A DNA stretch of 64,000 bases, from contig CM049314.1 of the NCBI GenBank assembly GCA_026874595.1, positions 23,199,729 to 23,263,728 of the forward strand. Direction: 5' to 3'. Both the position numbers and the translations under genes were made by a program. The notes beneath the pieces are model-generated. The model did not search any database, was not told the origin of the DNA, and saw only the letters and a program-made list of their open reading frames with translations. Source of the stretch: Sipunculus nudus. Lineage: Eukaryota; Annelida; Sipuncula; Golfingiida; Sipunculidae. This document shows, piece by piece, positions 25,223-37,456 of this stretch. Position 1 is the first letter of the stretch. Each line of letters opens with the position of its first letter.

Positions 25223-28200
25223 CACCCCACTGACCATACAAGGATTATTATTAATCATATCATAACTAATATAATAATACCCGATGGTACTTTTTAAAGA
25301 TTATATTATAATTATAATGGAATGGCCTTTACTAGTAGACCTGAAGGTTTAATAATAGAGGTAGCCAAAGGCTCTGGCCGATGGAGACTTTAATGTTATC
25401 AGCTGAGTGTTTTTGTAATGTGTTTATGCTGATTCCCGCACTTGTGTTTGGAGGAAAGAGTTTTTGTTTCGGGGTATCTCAGATTTGAGTTATGAAATAT
25501 TCCTGAACACTTGGCTCGCCGGCAATGCTTGCGTGGGACACTTGTTGGTCAGAAACATATTAAGGTGACTAGCCGAAAGAGTGATTTTGTTTAGAAGACA
25601 AATGTGTAGTATTTGCATAACACCTTTCGATAATTACATATTTTCATAGTAATGTCAAATATGATTCGCTAATGTGAGGAGAAAAGTTTGTTTGGTCCTT
25701 CCGAACCTACTTCCAATATAGCCATTAATTCAACCGAAACCAAGTCACCCGTAAAATCCCAGACCCTGCAGGTAACTGATATAGTAGACGAGATCCGCTT
25801 TCAGTAGATATGTCAAAATTGAACAATCCTCAACAAGTTTCAAGTTTTGCAAGTTTTATGGTGATTTTCTATAGGTTAAGAGCCCCTGAACAAATATCAA
25901 AAGTTGACCAAAATTAGACTCCAATCCAAAATGCCTGCCGAGACCGAACAATGGTAAAACATCATTTGATATTCATTATAGAGTTTGAGTTTTTGGTATA
26001 TACTACCGAGCAAAACCTCAAATATCCGTATATTTTTTTCAAAATATCGTTTTCCGAAATTTAAATGAAGGAGCCGAAAGTTGCTTTTATTACCGAAAAG
26101 TAGGAAAGCGACATTCGGAAAATATATCGTTCCCAATTTTCTTAATGTGATTCCGAAGAAAACTGACTGACTGACACTAACTTTGGTAGGATTTGGTAAG
26201 AATTTATTATGTTGTGTTTTTCGGTGTAATTTCAATGTTTTGTCCCCCAAATTATTCGGATATTTGACTGTGTACTGTACTAATGTTTTTACATTTTATG
26301 ATTTTTTGTATCCTCTGAAACTAAAAAAACAGCATTGTTATGTAGTCATGTTACAATTAATCCCAGATAGCGTAAAGAAAGCTGCAGAATACGTCATTTA
26401 CATCAATGTTCATAAGTTACTATATGTCATTGCCTTTGTTTTGGTGCTAATTCCTATTCTTTATCTATTCTTTATTTGAAAATATGACAGTATTAAAATA
26501 GTCAAGAATAAAGCTTGAAAAAAGCTAGTCCATTTACTCTGTTAAGGTAATATGGTTAGATGCAGTTACTTTGTTATCATAGAAGCGAGTTCGATGTCTG
26601 CCGCTTGGTTTTGGGGGAGCTAAAATAAGACATTAATTTAAGTAACAGTATCACTGATAACCAGATGTAATATCGAATATGACGTCCAAGATATTTATGT
26701 TGCACCTAATAATGCATTTGCTGCAACAATTTGTATACGTATATATAACATGCAAATGTATATTTGTAAAAAAAAGTTAAAATAGTAAGTCTTCCTGTTT
26801 TTTATTCTACTCTTTGCTTTGCCCTGATGTTCTTTGTATCTAGTACTGAAATTGCATAAAAATCACTGGCATTACACTCCAGTTTTACCTGTGGATCAGT
26901 TTAAGTCGGAACACCTCTAGTGCGTCGACAGTTTCTCCTTGGCCAGGGATTCTTGATACGAGGCTTTTCAAGGCTTTGATGATCTCTCTAAAAATATTAT
27001 AGTTATCTTCCGTTTTTGACAACTTCTTGAGTTCAGCAACTGTCAACCCATCAAAAATCTTTGGAACAAGTTCGACGATCGGCATAAAGTATTTCTGGAT
27101 CACGTGGGTAGTCAGCACCTCAAGACACAACCCGAATGGTCTGTAAGTATTCACAAATGTACATAATCACATCTGATATAATGTATGGGTACGCTGTGCG
27201 TAATTGTCAGATATTACCATGTCCTCTGTCTTAGCCGGTGTTATATTTCTATGACCAGGTCTATAAAGAACTGAAGCAAATGTAAATTAGCAATTACAAT
27301 GATTTCATACCTACTCCACATAAATATTACTTAATATGGCAGTAAACCATGACTTGTTAATTCTGTTATATTCAATTACCTTTTGATTGAATATATAAAT
27401 TCATATTTTTTCTACAAAAAGAATTGCATTTCTAGATCACCTTATTTAGGCTGCTATGGCTAGTAATAACACATGGTTAATTGCTGCTTATTCGTGACCA
27501 CGAGCCACATTGATTTAATCATGTCTTGTGAGGACATACGGTAGACCAGATCGGTAAGTAGTAGATGTTTAAGCCCCAGTCACACATTTACGGTACTTAT
27601 CAAGGTACCCCCCGAATAATCCCGTTACTATAAACCTTATCAAGCAGTGGTGGTTGTGCAAAATTTGGTATGAAAATATTGGGCCACGGTTGTACTCTAG
27701 ATCGTCCCAAGATTTTACCGTTACTGCACCCAGGCGAAAGCCGGTCATGCAACGGATCACTGCGTTATCACTACGGAGCATCAAGGTATTCCATGGTCAA
27801 AGTAGCCTACGATTCTGTTTTGCTACGATGTTGATACAGTGGTGTTTTGTTTCTTCACGGCGGTAGTGAATTGTGCTTTTATGTTATTATTATTATAACC
27901 AAAGACAGTCTATGTTCCATTGCTATATATGTAGCTCTTTATGTAAATGACACTTAACTATTAGCCCATGTAATTTAACTATAAATTATTTACTAGTATT
28001 TTTGAAATAATTGAGTAAAGAATGATATATGTATCCAATGAATCCTCTCATATTATGCACCTCTTTCAAGCAGAAACCGCTTCATAGTACACAATTTGTA
28101 AATTTCTCTACAATTTTTATGCTTGCTTAGTGTGAACATCTCTATTTTATCAAATTTAAGCGGGTACTTTTGTCCAGCTATTGCACGAAATCCAATTTAC

Positions 28201-31200
28201 AATCATTATTTTCACTCCAGATTACACATAAACGGAAGCCTGATGGGGATGCTACGATGGGGAGGCAGACCAAGGTTGTATTATGGTCACGCTAAGCTGC
28301 AATTACAATATGTCTTGAACCGTGGATGAGCTACGGAGACCCACGGAATAAACCGTTTAAAACTACCGTAGCAACCTACGGATTGACATGAACCATCCCG
28401 GATCGGTACGGATTGCCGAGGGACTCACCAAGGGCCCAAGGATACCTTCAACTTCCAGCACCGTGACTTAATTTATGGACATGAGGACTCGACTGTGTAG
28501 TGACTGGAGGCTCACAAGGATTCTCGGACCCTGGAGCCTCCTCTGAGTACGGGACTAGTGTCAGGGTTGCTAAAGAAACATTCTGGCTAGGGTCTGAATT
28601 ATCATCCTTAAACTCTGATTCTCTAACTGCAAGAGTTAGATTAGACTTACCATTGGGCTTATGTTTCTCTGAAAAAGTAAATTCTCACTATTCTGTTGGG
28701 AAGGGTGGAAGAAATGGAACCAGTTTCCCTAGAAATGACGTCATATTTCCACAGAAAGCACATAACCCCTGAGATAAAGAATTTGCAGGCATTGTCCTTC
28801 CAAAGTCAGTCGCCTGCCTCGGTCAGACATGCCAAACACTTCCCGTACCAAAGTTCAGCATATGCTGCTTTTGGAGCAGCTGCTGTATTTCTGCTGGGAT
28901 TGTACTCCAATAATGCTGACAAGGGGAGCAGCAAATCAGCAGATTTTAATATCTTCTGGTCCATTCTGCTCCATCTCTGTTGCCAGAATCAGCAGTTTTA
29001 CAGCATATGCTCTATTACTGCTCCATCTCAGTATATTTGCAGCAGATATACTGAAAATCTGCTCTCCTGAAATAACCGTCAAGGCAGACGCAACAACTTC
29101 TGCTGTACCTCTGCTGCCTCAAGATGAACCAGAATGGACCAGAGAGAAGACTTGCAGCAGATGCTCACACACTGCTGCTTTGAGACAGTGTCCTAAGCGA
29201 CATATAATATTTTCTTAAGTTTTGAGGGCATATCTGGAGCATATACTGATTCACTACTGTTTTTAAATAGACATTCTACTTAGTACTGTGCAAGTAATTT
29301 TAATTCTTTACAAGTTGGGACAGTATATTTAGAGCATACCAGTATGCTGAATGTTTGCTGAAATAAACCACGATAATTACTTAGCCCCGTCCCCCTCCCC
29401 TAAGTCCCGACTACCTTTTTCTAAATCACCTTATTTTACTACTTTAGTAGGGATAATGGCCGACTTTAAACGACAATCAGGGCTTATATTAGTTATTATT
29501 TTGGCTTTCACTGTCACAGGGACACAATCATCAAACTTTTCCCTCGATTGCTGAATAAAGATTGAGAGATTGAAAACATTATCTTATCAGTTCGAGTTAG
29601 GCATTTTTTGGCAGATAAAATAGAAAGGAGATCAAGTATTCCAGTGTAATTGTGCGCACTGTATTTCTCTGACCTCTCATAAAAAGAAGATCCAGTGTTC
29701 CAGTGTGCTGAGTAGAGGGGTCCACTGCTGCCCCGGTTAACACATTGTATCAAATGCCACTTGACCTCAACTCGCGTATTTTGATACATGATACACAGCA
29801 ACACTGCCCGACCTCGAACTTGACTGACCTATAAACCGTGGCCCATGCTGTTTGAATAAAGCACAAAGCTGGTACCGGTAAGAGGAAAGGAGGACATATT
29901 GTCAACGAAGGCACACAAAAATGTAAGTTCTCCACTTTCTTAGCATGTCTGATAGTATCGAATTTAGGCAGATCTTTAATTGTAACTATTTTATTTCTAA
30001 TGGGCTGATTAACATGTTCTGTAGCCCATAAGAATGAACTCCTCAATTGCTTTTTTTTTCAGTGACTGACGCAATGTGGAGTCCATAGATTGCACCTGCA
30101 GTTAACTGTTATTATAACACTCCATACACAACTGTGAGACTGTGAGATTTAACATATATCCATTGATTAATGTTCAGTAAATCTGTGTATTGTATATTTT
30201 ACCACCAGAAAACATTACTGTTCTGTTCTCAGCCCTATTTTGCACCAAGGAAGTTAAAATATGATCATAATAGTACACAGGCCTAAAGCCTTATACAGGA
30301 CTGCCAGGGGCAGGGAAATGAATAAGCTTATATTAACTGTATATAATTAATAAAATTATGTTAAACATATTGAAAGGTGTGTTTTTCATTTCTTTTGAAA
30401 TTGGTGTAAAAGAGAATGCTGCTGAGTGGGCCCTAATACAAAAACACTATTAAGAAGATTAAGAGCGCAGTGTGATGTAAACCGATAAACACGGGTCTGC
30501 TCCAGGGAAGCACTGCTCCAGGGGAGCAGAGCACACAGTTCTGCTCTAGAACAGTACTGCTCCAGGACAGCACAGATGACTACTCCAAGAGAGCACTGCT
30601 TTAGGAGAGCACTGCTCCAGCAGAGCACATATCTGCTCCAGGGGAGCATACTGCTCAGGTTCTGCTGAAGAACTGCTCAATACATGCTTCTGTTATGCAA
30701 ATAGGCCTGCTCCATTGGAGCACTAATTTAAATAATTGGAACCGCTCAATTTGTGCTGAAATCACTGCTCAAAATCTGCTGCGCAATACATAGTATATAC
30801 ATGGTAAGTGTGGAGCAGACTTTCAGCATATTATCCATTGGTCTTGGAGCACATATACAGCATATGCTGTAACTGTGCTGAATAACCGATGTAGATCTGC
30901 TGGAAACACTGCTCTGGCTATCTGCTGAAAAACTGCTTCAGATATGCTGCAAAACTGCTGAATTTTGGAAGGGGTTGTTCCATGTGGCCAACAATGTGAC
31001 ACAATTACTACAATTCTTGGGAGGAATCGGGTCAATGTAGGGTGTGGATAGAGTTCCGGTGAGTTAACGTCAATGGTGGCTAGTGGTTATTTCACGTTTA
31101 TAAACTATGGCTTTTGCTAATTCTATTCGACTCAGTCATCTTTTGACGGGTGAGATTAATTCATGTTTTTTTCTGTAAAAGAATCAAGGAAAACGAATAT

Positions 31201-34200
31201 AATCAGCATTTCCACGTTACCTTAACAAGGCTGCTATGACCGGTAGAGTGAGGGATGTGCCATTCGTAAACCGATCCAACAATGCCTGGAATCCATTGAG
31301 TGTTCCAAATCTGTTCACAAGGTCAACCAACCAACCCTTAAACAGGAATTGTTATATTAACACATTTTATAATAACCAATCCCATCATTACAGAGACACT
31401 TGTTTCATAATTGCAAAATATAAAAATATATTTGTGATAAAACAGGATCAGAATAGCTTTTTTTAATTAGTGCATGTAAACTGAAAACGTACTTATAAAA
31501 ACATTAATGTTTCTTTCATGAAAGGAAACCTGCCTTGTGCATTTGTTCAAATATTTTTTTTATAAAAATTGGTCACAAAAATTATAAAAGATGTTATAAA
31601 GTCCCAACTCTCCAGACACTGTGAAACATTTTTTTTAAGTGTAAAAACAGCATTTACACTTCATTTTACTCAGATTTTCATTACTGCCAATTTTGCTGCC
31701 TATTTGTTCGGAGAAATTTATATAGAAATTTTCTTTTATATGTTGTATATAAGTTTCCAAAATAGGCCCAAAGTGGAAGTTTTTTATTTTACACAGGAAA
31801 TGTCAGAAGCGCTGTGTGACCTTAACACAGTTTAACATAAGAGAGTACCAAAAGAATCTTGAATAGGTAGAGTTACCCTTGGTGTTCTAGAATCAGAAGG
31901 GCGAGCAAACAATTCATCATCAAGGAGCTGTGTGCCTGAGGGAACAGTTTTTGAGGAACGTACTCCGTTAAAAACGTGAAACCTGAAGCAAAGACTCTTT
32001 AAGTTTTGACATTCACCTGAAAGCTTACTAGCATAACATTTAATAATTCCTTTAAATATGACACCGTATTGAGCTTGATCACAAGGTTTATGGCCTCGAT
32101 ATTAATAAATGTATACCGTTTTAGTGAAGGTTATTTTGGAAATGAAATGCCGAATTTAGAAAGAGTGATCGGTAATGTTTATGTGCCCATTTTACAATTA
32201 CATCCGGGTACATATAAATATTAAAAAAATTAAAGTATTTGCCCTTTATGAAAACTTACTTGCAGTTTGGATCTAACACAATAGCAAGGAGGTTCAGTAA
32301 AGGAAGCGAGTCCTGGGAAAGTTTTACCACGCACAGTTTCAACAGCCACTCTGCATTCTGCATAATACATTGCTACAATGACACCGTTTATGCATGACTC
32401 GCACAGTTGGATTCAAACGCGACTCTCTGCAGTTTAATGCATTCAAATGCGAATGCAGATGTGACAAGCATTCAATTTGACATTGTACAGACACTATTTC
32501 AACACATGAAATCAGCAGGAGTTTATTCTTTGTTTCTCACAAAGTTGAGGATTATATTCTTGAGATCTTGGAGGATTAATATACTCGCACATTGTCTGAT
32601 ATTGCTGATGATCGTATTCTTAAGAGGTTCAAAGAGAAATGTGGTTAGACAAATGCAATATAGTGATACTTTACACAGTAGATATTGCATTCTTTACGAG
32701 CTTGAAAATGCCAAACAAACCTAACACATAGCACACTACTTACTACTTACACAATATACTTTGAAATATTTTGGAGGTGGAGGATTGATGTCAACTAAAT
32801 GGGGACAATGAGCCGAGTTATACTGTACTAAAACCGGTACGCAGTCTGGGTATAGGATGCGGTAAAGGTGTGTCATTTTCATATCGAAACCCCTCGCAAA
32901 TTTGCTGTCTCCACAAGAGGTTATGACTTTTGCATTATCCCTGCCTCCTTGCCAATTCGGAAGACTTACAAAATGGAAATATCCCTACACAGTTAAATGC
33001 AATGCTATTGACAGGAGAATGGGTTATCCTTAACAAGAAGAATTTCTGAGACTTGAACATTTGTTTCAGTTTTACTTACTTGGATCTCAAGTCTCCATAT
33101 GAGCACAGCCTCATATGTAAAAAATTTAGTGAATGAAACTGTCAGTTCCTCTCTCAGGAATCTCTGGCATGCCTCACTTTTTGTGTCTAAACCTGTAAAG
33201 AAAATGCAAAAAATACACAGCTTGAATTACATATTAATTCAGAGAGTTCCTTAAGAGTGTCTTGGAAAGGTTCGCGAGCTGAAATAACTTTCTTTATTTC
33301 AAATTAATTTCTAATCATGAAACATTACAATTATAGTACACAGTAAGTTGTGGCATTTGGTCTTCCTAACCTCAGATAGAAAATTACTTTTATTCGAGAC
33401 TTTTCATATAAATCGCTTCTTTTCTTCAATTTATTTTTTTTTCTTCTCGAAAAGCACATGTGAAATATGGATGAAATTTACTGACTTTTGTTCATCAAAG
33501 TAAGAATTTAACTAGGGACCCAGATTAATCTCAACTGAATTTTTCCATAAGGATATTTTTTGTGCCCTTTTTCAAAATGTGGGTCCTGTGACCTTGTACT
33601 TTGACCCTGTGACCACAACATCCTTGAACTTACTATCCCTGAACTTACAGCAAATATTAAACAATCTTTCAAAAAAGTGGGTCTGGTGACCTTGACCACT
33701 CACTGGGTAATATCCAAATCTACAGATTTCTTCCACTTTGGGCAGGTAAGGCATGTGTGAAAGGTGGAAGGTTTGGGATGAAAAGTTTAATTTGCAATGC
33801 ATCCACAATCTTTTTAAAGATTTGGGTCCTGTGACCTTCCCCTTTGAACTCTAGATTTTTTTTTCCTTTCGACTTACTTTATTTGCATTCTAACGAATGA
33901 ATTCGATATGCCCGTTAACACTAATTATTAGGGTATTTAAACCCCACATTCGTCTAATTAGATTTTGCGATCAACTTAATTTTCATGTAAACCTCTGTTA
34001 GTGCAATCGGAAAATATCAAAGGATATATCTTACTGTACTGATATTTAATATACCGTATTTTCTTGATCAGACACCCGGGCGTTTAGTTTTGTCAAACCT
34101 TGCTTTGATCCGGCGACTAAACAAGGCCGGCTTTTATTTGAGGCCCACGTTTATTTAAAAAATACATTATCAGGCTCATCAGACAAAACTAAAAAAAAAG

Positions 34201-35630
34201 GAACACGTCGAAATTATAAACCCGCCGGTCACTACTTCGGGACACAGTTGAAAACAGCCGGTACACAGGTTGTGTTTACGAAATATCCTTAGATACAGTA
34301 AGGATATGGACGTGCAACCTCAACAATCACGTACCATAATAAGAATTTACGGGGAATCACTCCGAAAGATTTTGAAGTTTCCCACCAGAATCTATCCGCG
34401 AGTGCCTCTCGAAACCAGGTACCCCGGTGTTTCATGTGGCTGTTCCATTTATTTTGCACCACGTGCAGTTGATAATATTATTTCCCTCTGCATACACAGT
34501 GGCTCTTCAGCTGGTTCAGCTTGACACAGCGCAATCAAGCATTTCCGACCTGCTATATACTGAACACGGGATGGCTCTTCCATTAACTGTGCAACACGTT
34601 CAACTGATAATATTGAATCCGTCGAAATACGGGTGGTTAGTACGTATAAAGGCACTGCTTAATTCATTTTTATGACACTTTCCTTCCGACTTTTAACTGA
34701 TTCAGCTTGACACAGCGTATTCAAGCGTTTCCAGCCTGGTAAATACTGGAATATGACATTTACTGCCGGTACTGAAAATGAAATATTATTCAAATACCTA
34801 ATATTAACATATATACAGTGTCCGTTGTCCTGAATAGCGGGAAGTCCGCCCCAGAGGGGTTCTTAAAGTAGTAAAAACGCCCAAAATGTGTCCGTTAGGC
34901 GGGCTGTCCGCTCGGGGTTTGACTGTATTAAATTTCAGCACAGTATTCAACAAATAAGTTTTACCGTTCGATGTGCTGGTAGAAAGGGATATATAAGCAC
35001 AATTTTAATGTCAGCAAACACATAATTTATTCAGAGTCATTATCAGTGGCTGATTCAAATATAAATTATAAGATAATTGTACGTTCTCTTGAATATAATT
35101 TGACTGTCAAGACCATTGTAAAAGCCCACGCAAACGTATAAATATTGATTTATAAACATGTACATGTGTTCTTCATATATTTATCACACAATATGTACAA
35201 ATTAAATACAATTTACATCCCATACTTTATTTCTTTATTTTGCATAGTATTTGATACAAGGATCATTGTAAATAAGTGTTACTTATAATTCTTACCAAAG
35301 GAATTATTTATTATTATTATATACTGCTGTATTGTATCAAATCAGTCTTGTTTCATGTAGGAGGAATTTAAACAAGGCCATGTCCTGTTTTCTATTCGTA
35401 ATTGTAATATTCAATGTTCTTTAAACAAAGTTTTTTTTACACCAAAAAATCCGATAAAATCTTACCTTTCTGGCACAGTTTGATAGAAGCCTGCATAAGA
35501 ACTTTCAACTCCCTTTCGCGTAGCACTGGAACAACCCAGTGAGTTCTGTTTAAATATTCATAAAGCTTGGCCAGTTCTTCATGAGGGAAATCGGCGTCCT
35601 GATCACCCAGCAGTTCTTTCCCATCATCAC
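22553..35630 (-). CDS. USP9X-N-terminal-like/double-BTB fusion gene, copy B
   Basis: Ten exons join in frame: 35,466-35,630; 33,080-33,192; 32,260-32,372; 31,877-31,982; 31,221-31,336; 26,889-27,140; 24,610-24,872; 23,838-23,958; 23,350-23,609; 22,553-22,722. Together they give 1,679 coding bases (about 559 codons) ending in TAA. The first six align to the N-terminal armadillo-like part of USP9X/FAF, a large deubiquitinase. The last four encode BTB, helix pair, BTB, helix pair; BTB proteins commonly serve as Cullin-3 substrate adaptors. No Cys/His peptidase boxes and no later USP9X exons are present. The junction from USP9X-like exon 6 (ends CACAG) to the BTB exon (begins G-ATA) restores the Arg codon found at that point in USP9X. 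The 5' start exon was not found. The reading as one transcript is inferred from phase and order; two adjacent genes remain possible. Confidence 0.65.
23350..23609 (-). CDS. BTB/POZ domain exon 2, copy B
   Basis: 260 bases, fully open, acceptor TTGTAG|G, donor G|GTAACAG. Residues include [56 protein letters not shown]. The BTB core order (D-V-F-V-E, H/Y-A-x-K-G-V-L-S, F-x-x-M-x-x-F-K-E, I-x-L-P) is kept. Phase 2 in, phase 1 out. Confidence 0.88.
23838..23958 (-). CDS. BACK-like helical exon 1, copy B
   Basis: 121 bases, acceptor TTTACAG|CT, donor GC|GTAAGT. It encodes [20 protein letters not shown] followed by KRCNQW. One codon longer than copy A but still in frame. The LLPLAREY core is shared with the last exon, showing that the two helical exons are duplicates of each other. 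Confidence 0.78.
24018..24314. repeat. Local tandem duplication with diverged microsatellites
   Basis: The segment TAGTTATGTCTCGGTCTAGA ... TATTCACTTACACTTGAAAA ... CTATATACGGC occurs twice (about 24,018-24,167 and 24,168-24,314). The first holds (TA)n only; the second holds (TTA)n followed by (TA)n. Copy A has a single, simpler version near 5,100. Confidence 0.8.
24610..24872 (-). CDS. BTB/POZ domain exon 1, copy B
   Basis: 263 bases, open throughout. Acceptor TTACAG|G. It encodes [60 protein letters not shown]. The donor is G|GTTATA where BTB exon 2 has G|GTAACA, so splicing here may be weak. The copy A equivalent is frameshifted; this one is not. Confidence 0.85.
24873..26888. other. Intron between USP9X-like and BTB exons, copy B
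   Basis: About 2.0 kb with a compound TA/CA microsatellite at 25,121-25,222. It aligns with 5,620-7,440 of copy A. The longest plus frame (26,183-26,479) is not conserved in copy A. No USP9X exon following exon 6 was recognised. Confidence 0.55.
26889..27140 (-). CDS. USP9X-like scaffold exon 6, copy B
   Basis: 252 bases. It encodes [40 protein letters not shown] and [30 protein letters not shown] matches USP9X SRVPGQEETV even more closely than copy A does. Acceptor CTTACAG, donor CACAG|GTAAAA. Phase 2 in, phase 2 out. Confidence 0.92.
28836..30976. mobile_element. CTGCT/AGCAG-rich DNA transposon, copy B only
   Basis: About 2.1 kb interrupts sequence that is contiguous in copy A (about 11,605-11,640). 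The ends show imperfect inverted similarity: TACCAAAGTTCAGCA at the left, and TTCCAAAATTCAGCAG read inward from the right. Both subterminal parts are dense in short palindromic motifs such as CTGCTCCAGGGGAGCAG (28,858-29,170 and 30,410-30,960), as in hAT-like elements. No transposase or clear target duplication was seen, so exact ends are approximate. Confidence 0.7.
29456..29554 (+). other. Small signal-peptide-like ORF inside the transposon
   Basis: 32 codons: [18 protein letters not shown] followed by a polar tail ending in Cys and a stop. A short basic start and a hydrophobic core resemble a secretory signal. AATAAA overlaps the stop codon region (29,553-29,558). It may be chance or a captured first exon; function unknown. 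Confidence 0.2.
31221..31336 (-). CDS. USP9X-like scaffold exon 5, copy B
   Basis: 116 bases encoding [20 protein letters not shown] then [18 protein letters not shown]. It matches USP9[21 protein letters not shown]. Acceptor TTTAAG, donor AG|GTAACG. Confidence 0.92.
31877..31982 (-). CDS. USP9X-like scaffold exon 4, copy B
   Basis: 106 bases encoding [16 protein letters not shown] and [16 protein letters not shown]. The FNG pattern is closer to USP9X (YNG) than in copy A. Acceptor CTTCAG, donor AGG|GTAACT. Confidence 0.9.
32260..32372 (-). CDS. USP9X-like scaffold exon 3, copy B
   Basis: 113 bases encoding [20 protein letters not shown] and [11 protein letters not shown]. Acceptor TTGTAG, donor AA|GTAAGT. 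In frame with neighbours on both sides. Confidence 0.9.
33080..33192 (-). CDS. USP9X-like scaffold exon 2, copy B
   Basis: 113 bases encoding [20 protein letters not shown] then [12 protein letters not shown]9X has [17 protein letters not shown]. Acceptor TTTACAG, donor CAA|GTAAGT. Confidence 0.92.
33193..35465. other. Intron, copy B, with dispersed repeats
   Basis: At 33,570-33,850 there are three GGGTCCTGTGACCTT-type monomers, also seen at 39,300 and in 44,060-44,840. At about 34,820-34,927 a block reads as TACAGTCAAACCCCGAGCGG on the minus strand, resembling pogo/Tigger-type transposon ends (weak). No conserved exon was found. Confidence 0.45.
35466..35630 (-). CDS. USP9X-like scaffold exon 1 (first recognised), copy B
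   Basis: 165 bases encoding [20 protein letters not shown] then [23 protein letters not shown]9X has FPHTDLAKLDDMINRPRW and [18 protein letters not shown]. Acceptor AAGTAG|GT, donor G|GTAAGA. Phase 1 at entry requires an upstream exon, not found in the window. Confidence 0.9.
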
Positions 35631-35880
35631 CTACTTAAACATTAAAAAGGCATTTATTTGTGCTATTCTCAAGTATTCTGTATGTGGAGAGTCAAGGTTC
35701 TCATAACTAAGCAGTTCTCCCTACTTTCAGGGTTCTCCTAACCCATTATCTCTCCCCCACTGTATCCTGGTAAAACATCTAAAACACATTAATATGTGCC
35801 ATTCTGGAATGTTATCTACGTGTGAATTCAGAGTCCTCAAAACCCAGCAGTTCTCCCGACTGTCAACTAGTAAAACACAC
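35585..35880. repeat. ~100 bp tandem repeat overlapping exon 1, copy B
   Basis: Degenerate copies of the exon's 5' end with adjoining intron recur at about 35,690-35,780 and 35,820-35,880 (shared TCAAAACCCAGCAGTTCTCC-like text), parallel to 15,614-15,872. Confidence 0.6.
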
Positions 35881-36252
35881 ATTCATTTATAAAAATACAT
35901 AATACATTTAGAAATCACACACCAAACTGCTCTCTCGGTTGGAGCTATCCAACAAAAGCAGATAACACTGAGCTTTGAAAAATATAACAACTGGGGAGTA
36001 CCTATTTTACCTGGTGCATACACTGAAGTATTCGAAAAACGTTTAAACACTACAGAGACTTGCCCTGATGCCATCTGTGAAGCGAAACGTGAACTGCAAT
36101 TATATTTTAACTTATGTCTCCTATAATCTATTTTCGAGGTCTTGATAATCTTTGAGGACGATTATATACTAATACATTTGTATAAAACTACCTTGCGTGA
36201 AGTGCTGAACTACTAATGGGCTGTACTTTTTTAAATACTATGTATACGTGGT

Positions 36253-36324
<72 letters not shown>

Positions 36325-37456
36325 AGTTTGGTAACTTAATCTTCGTCCTTAGAGCGCGGGGACGTTGATGTTAGGGTAATGAAACAGTACAATTTATGTT
36401 CAATTGAGAGTAGTATAGTTGTAGCTTTAATAATAGGTAGAACTGTTGGATATACGATGATAATTAGTCAACGAACAGGAAGGGAGGGTATTAGTTGTAT
36501 GTATGTGTGTATGTTTGTATGTATTGGTCTATCTGGTTGTATGTATGTATGCATGAGTGTTGTGATCAAGACTTCAAACGTTGAAAGTATTTGTAATTCA
36601 TTCTTCACTCTCAATTTGCCAGCAGAGAGAGAGACCACTGTCATGGTCTTTCTACACATGCTTATTTACACTCATTTGTGGGTCTTCCTCTCTTTCCTTT
36701 TAATTACAGCTTTTCATTAAATGTAATCTAAAGTTTACAACTGGTCCCCAGAATTCGGGGATGTGCTCAAGAAAACGGCATTCAAAAAGATGTGGACCTG
36801 ATTGAGATTGTTAGACGAGGGACGCACCAGCTCAATACCGTGAGACCTCCGCTAATTGATAAAAAATGCAAAAAAATCATTGTATTAAGAAATAAAAAAA
36901 ATAGCCGCCGAACTATCAGAAAATTTTATTTAAATAAAATATTTGTATGAACATTTTTCAACTATCATTTAAATTTTTAGTTTCACCATATCAGCTGGGG
37001 TAACTGCAGGCGCATCATATTCAAATGTTTAAACTAACACAAAACAAGTCCATCTGCCTTTTCATTAGCATAAATTACCACATCATATCAGTAGTAGTAA
37101 TTGTATGTCGCCAGCTAGGAAGAGAGGCTTATAATCTTTTTCTATATTGATATTATGAGATTTAGATCGTTTTTGAAGGTAGGGATTATTTCGACAAGAG
37201 TAAAAACCCATCTTCTTCTATCTGTCTTTTCGCTGGATCTCGAATTATGCGCATTTAAAAAAAATAACTGACCTATGGTTATAGTAACAGTCAAAGGTGA
37301 CAGATTCCAATATTCATTTTTATACTTCTATTTATAAATAGAAATTCTATTTTGATATTTATTTTTTACTTTGGCCTAATTATCAAGTTCGTCACCTATG
37401 AGTCTATTATCGCCAGGGGAGGCGTCTTGTCGCTTGTGACCGGTATATTAAATGTT
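35631..37456. other. Non-coding 5' region, copy B
   Basis: Contains a TA microsatellite at about 36,256-36,320, a TGTA-rich tract at 36,497-36,552 and the empty site matching the copy A hAT insertion. No first exon was recognised. Confidence 0.5.

Noticed and set aside
26183-26479. 98-codon plus frame with a hydrophobic tail
   Set aside because: The homologous part of copy A (about 6,940-7,175) has different frames and stops, so it is intron sequence.
9316-35630. A functional USP9X deubiquitinase
   Set aside because: Only the N-terminal scaffold exons are present; no Cys-box or His-box of the peptidase was found anywhere in the window.
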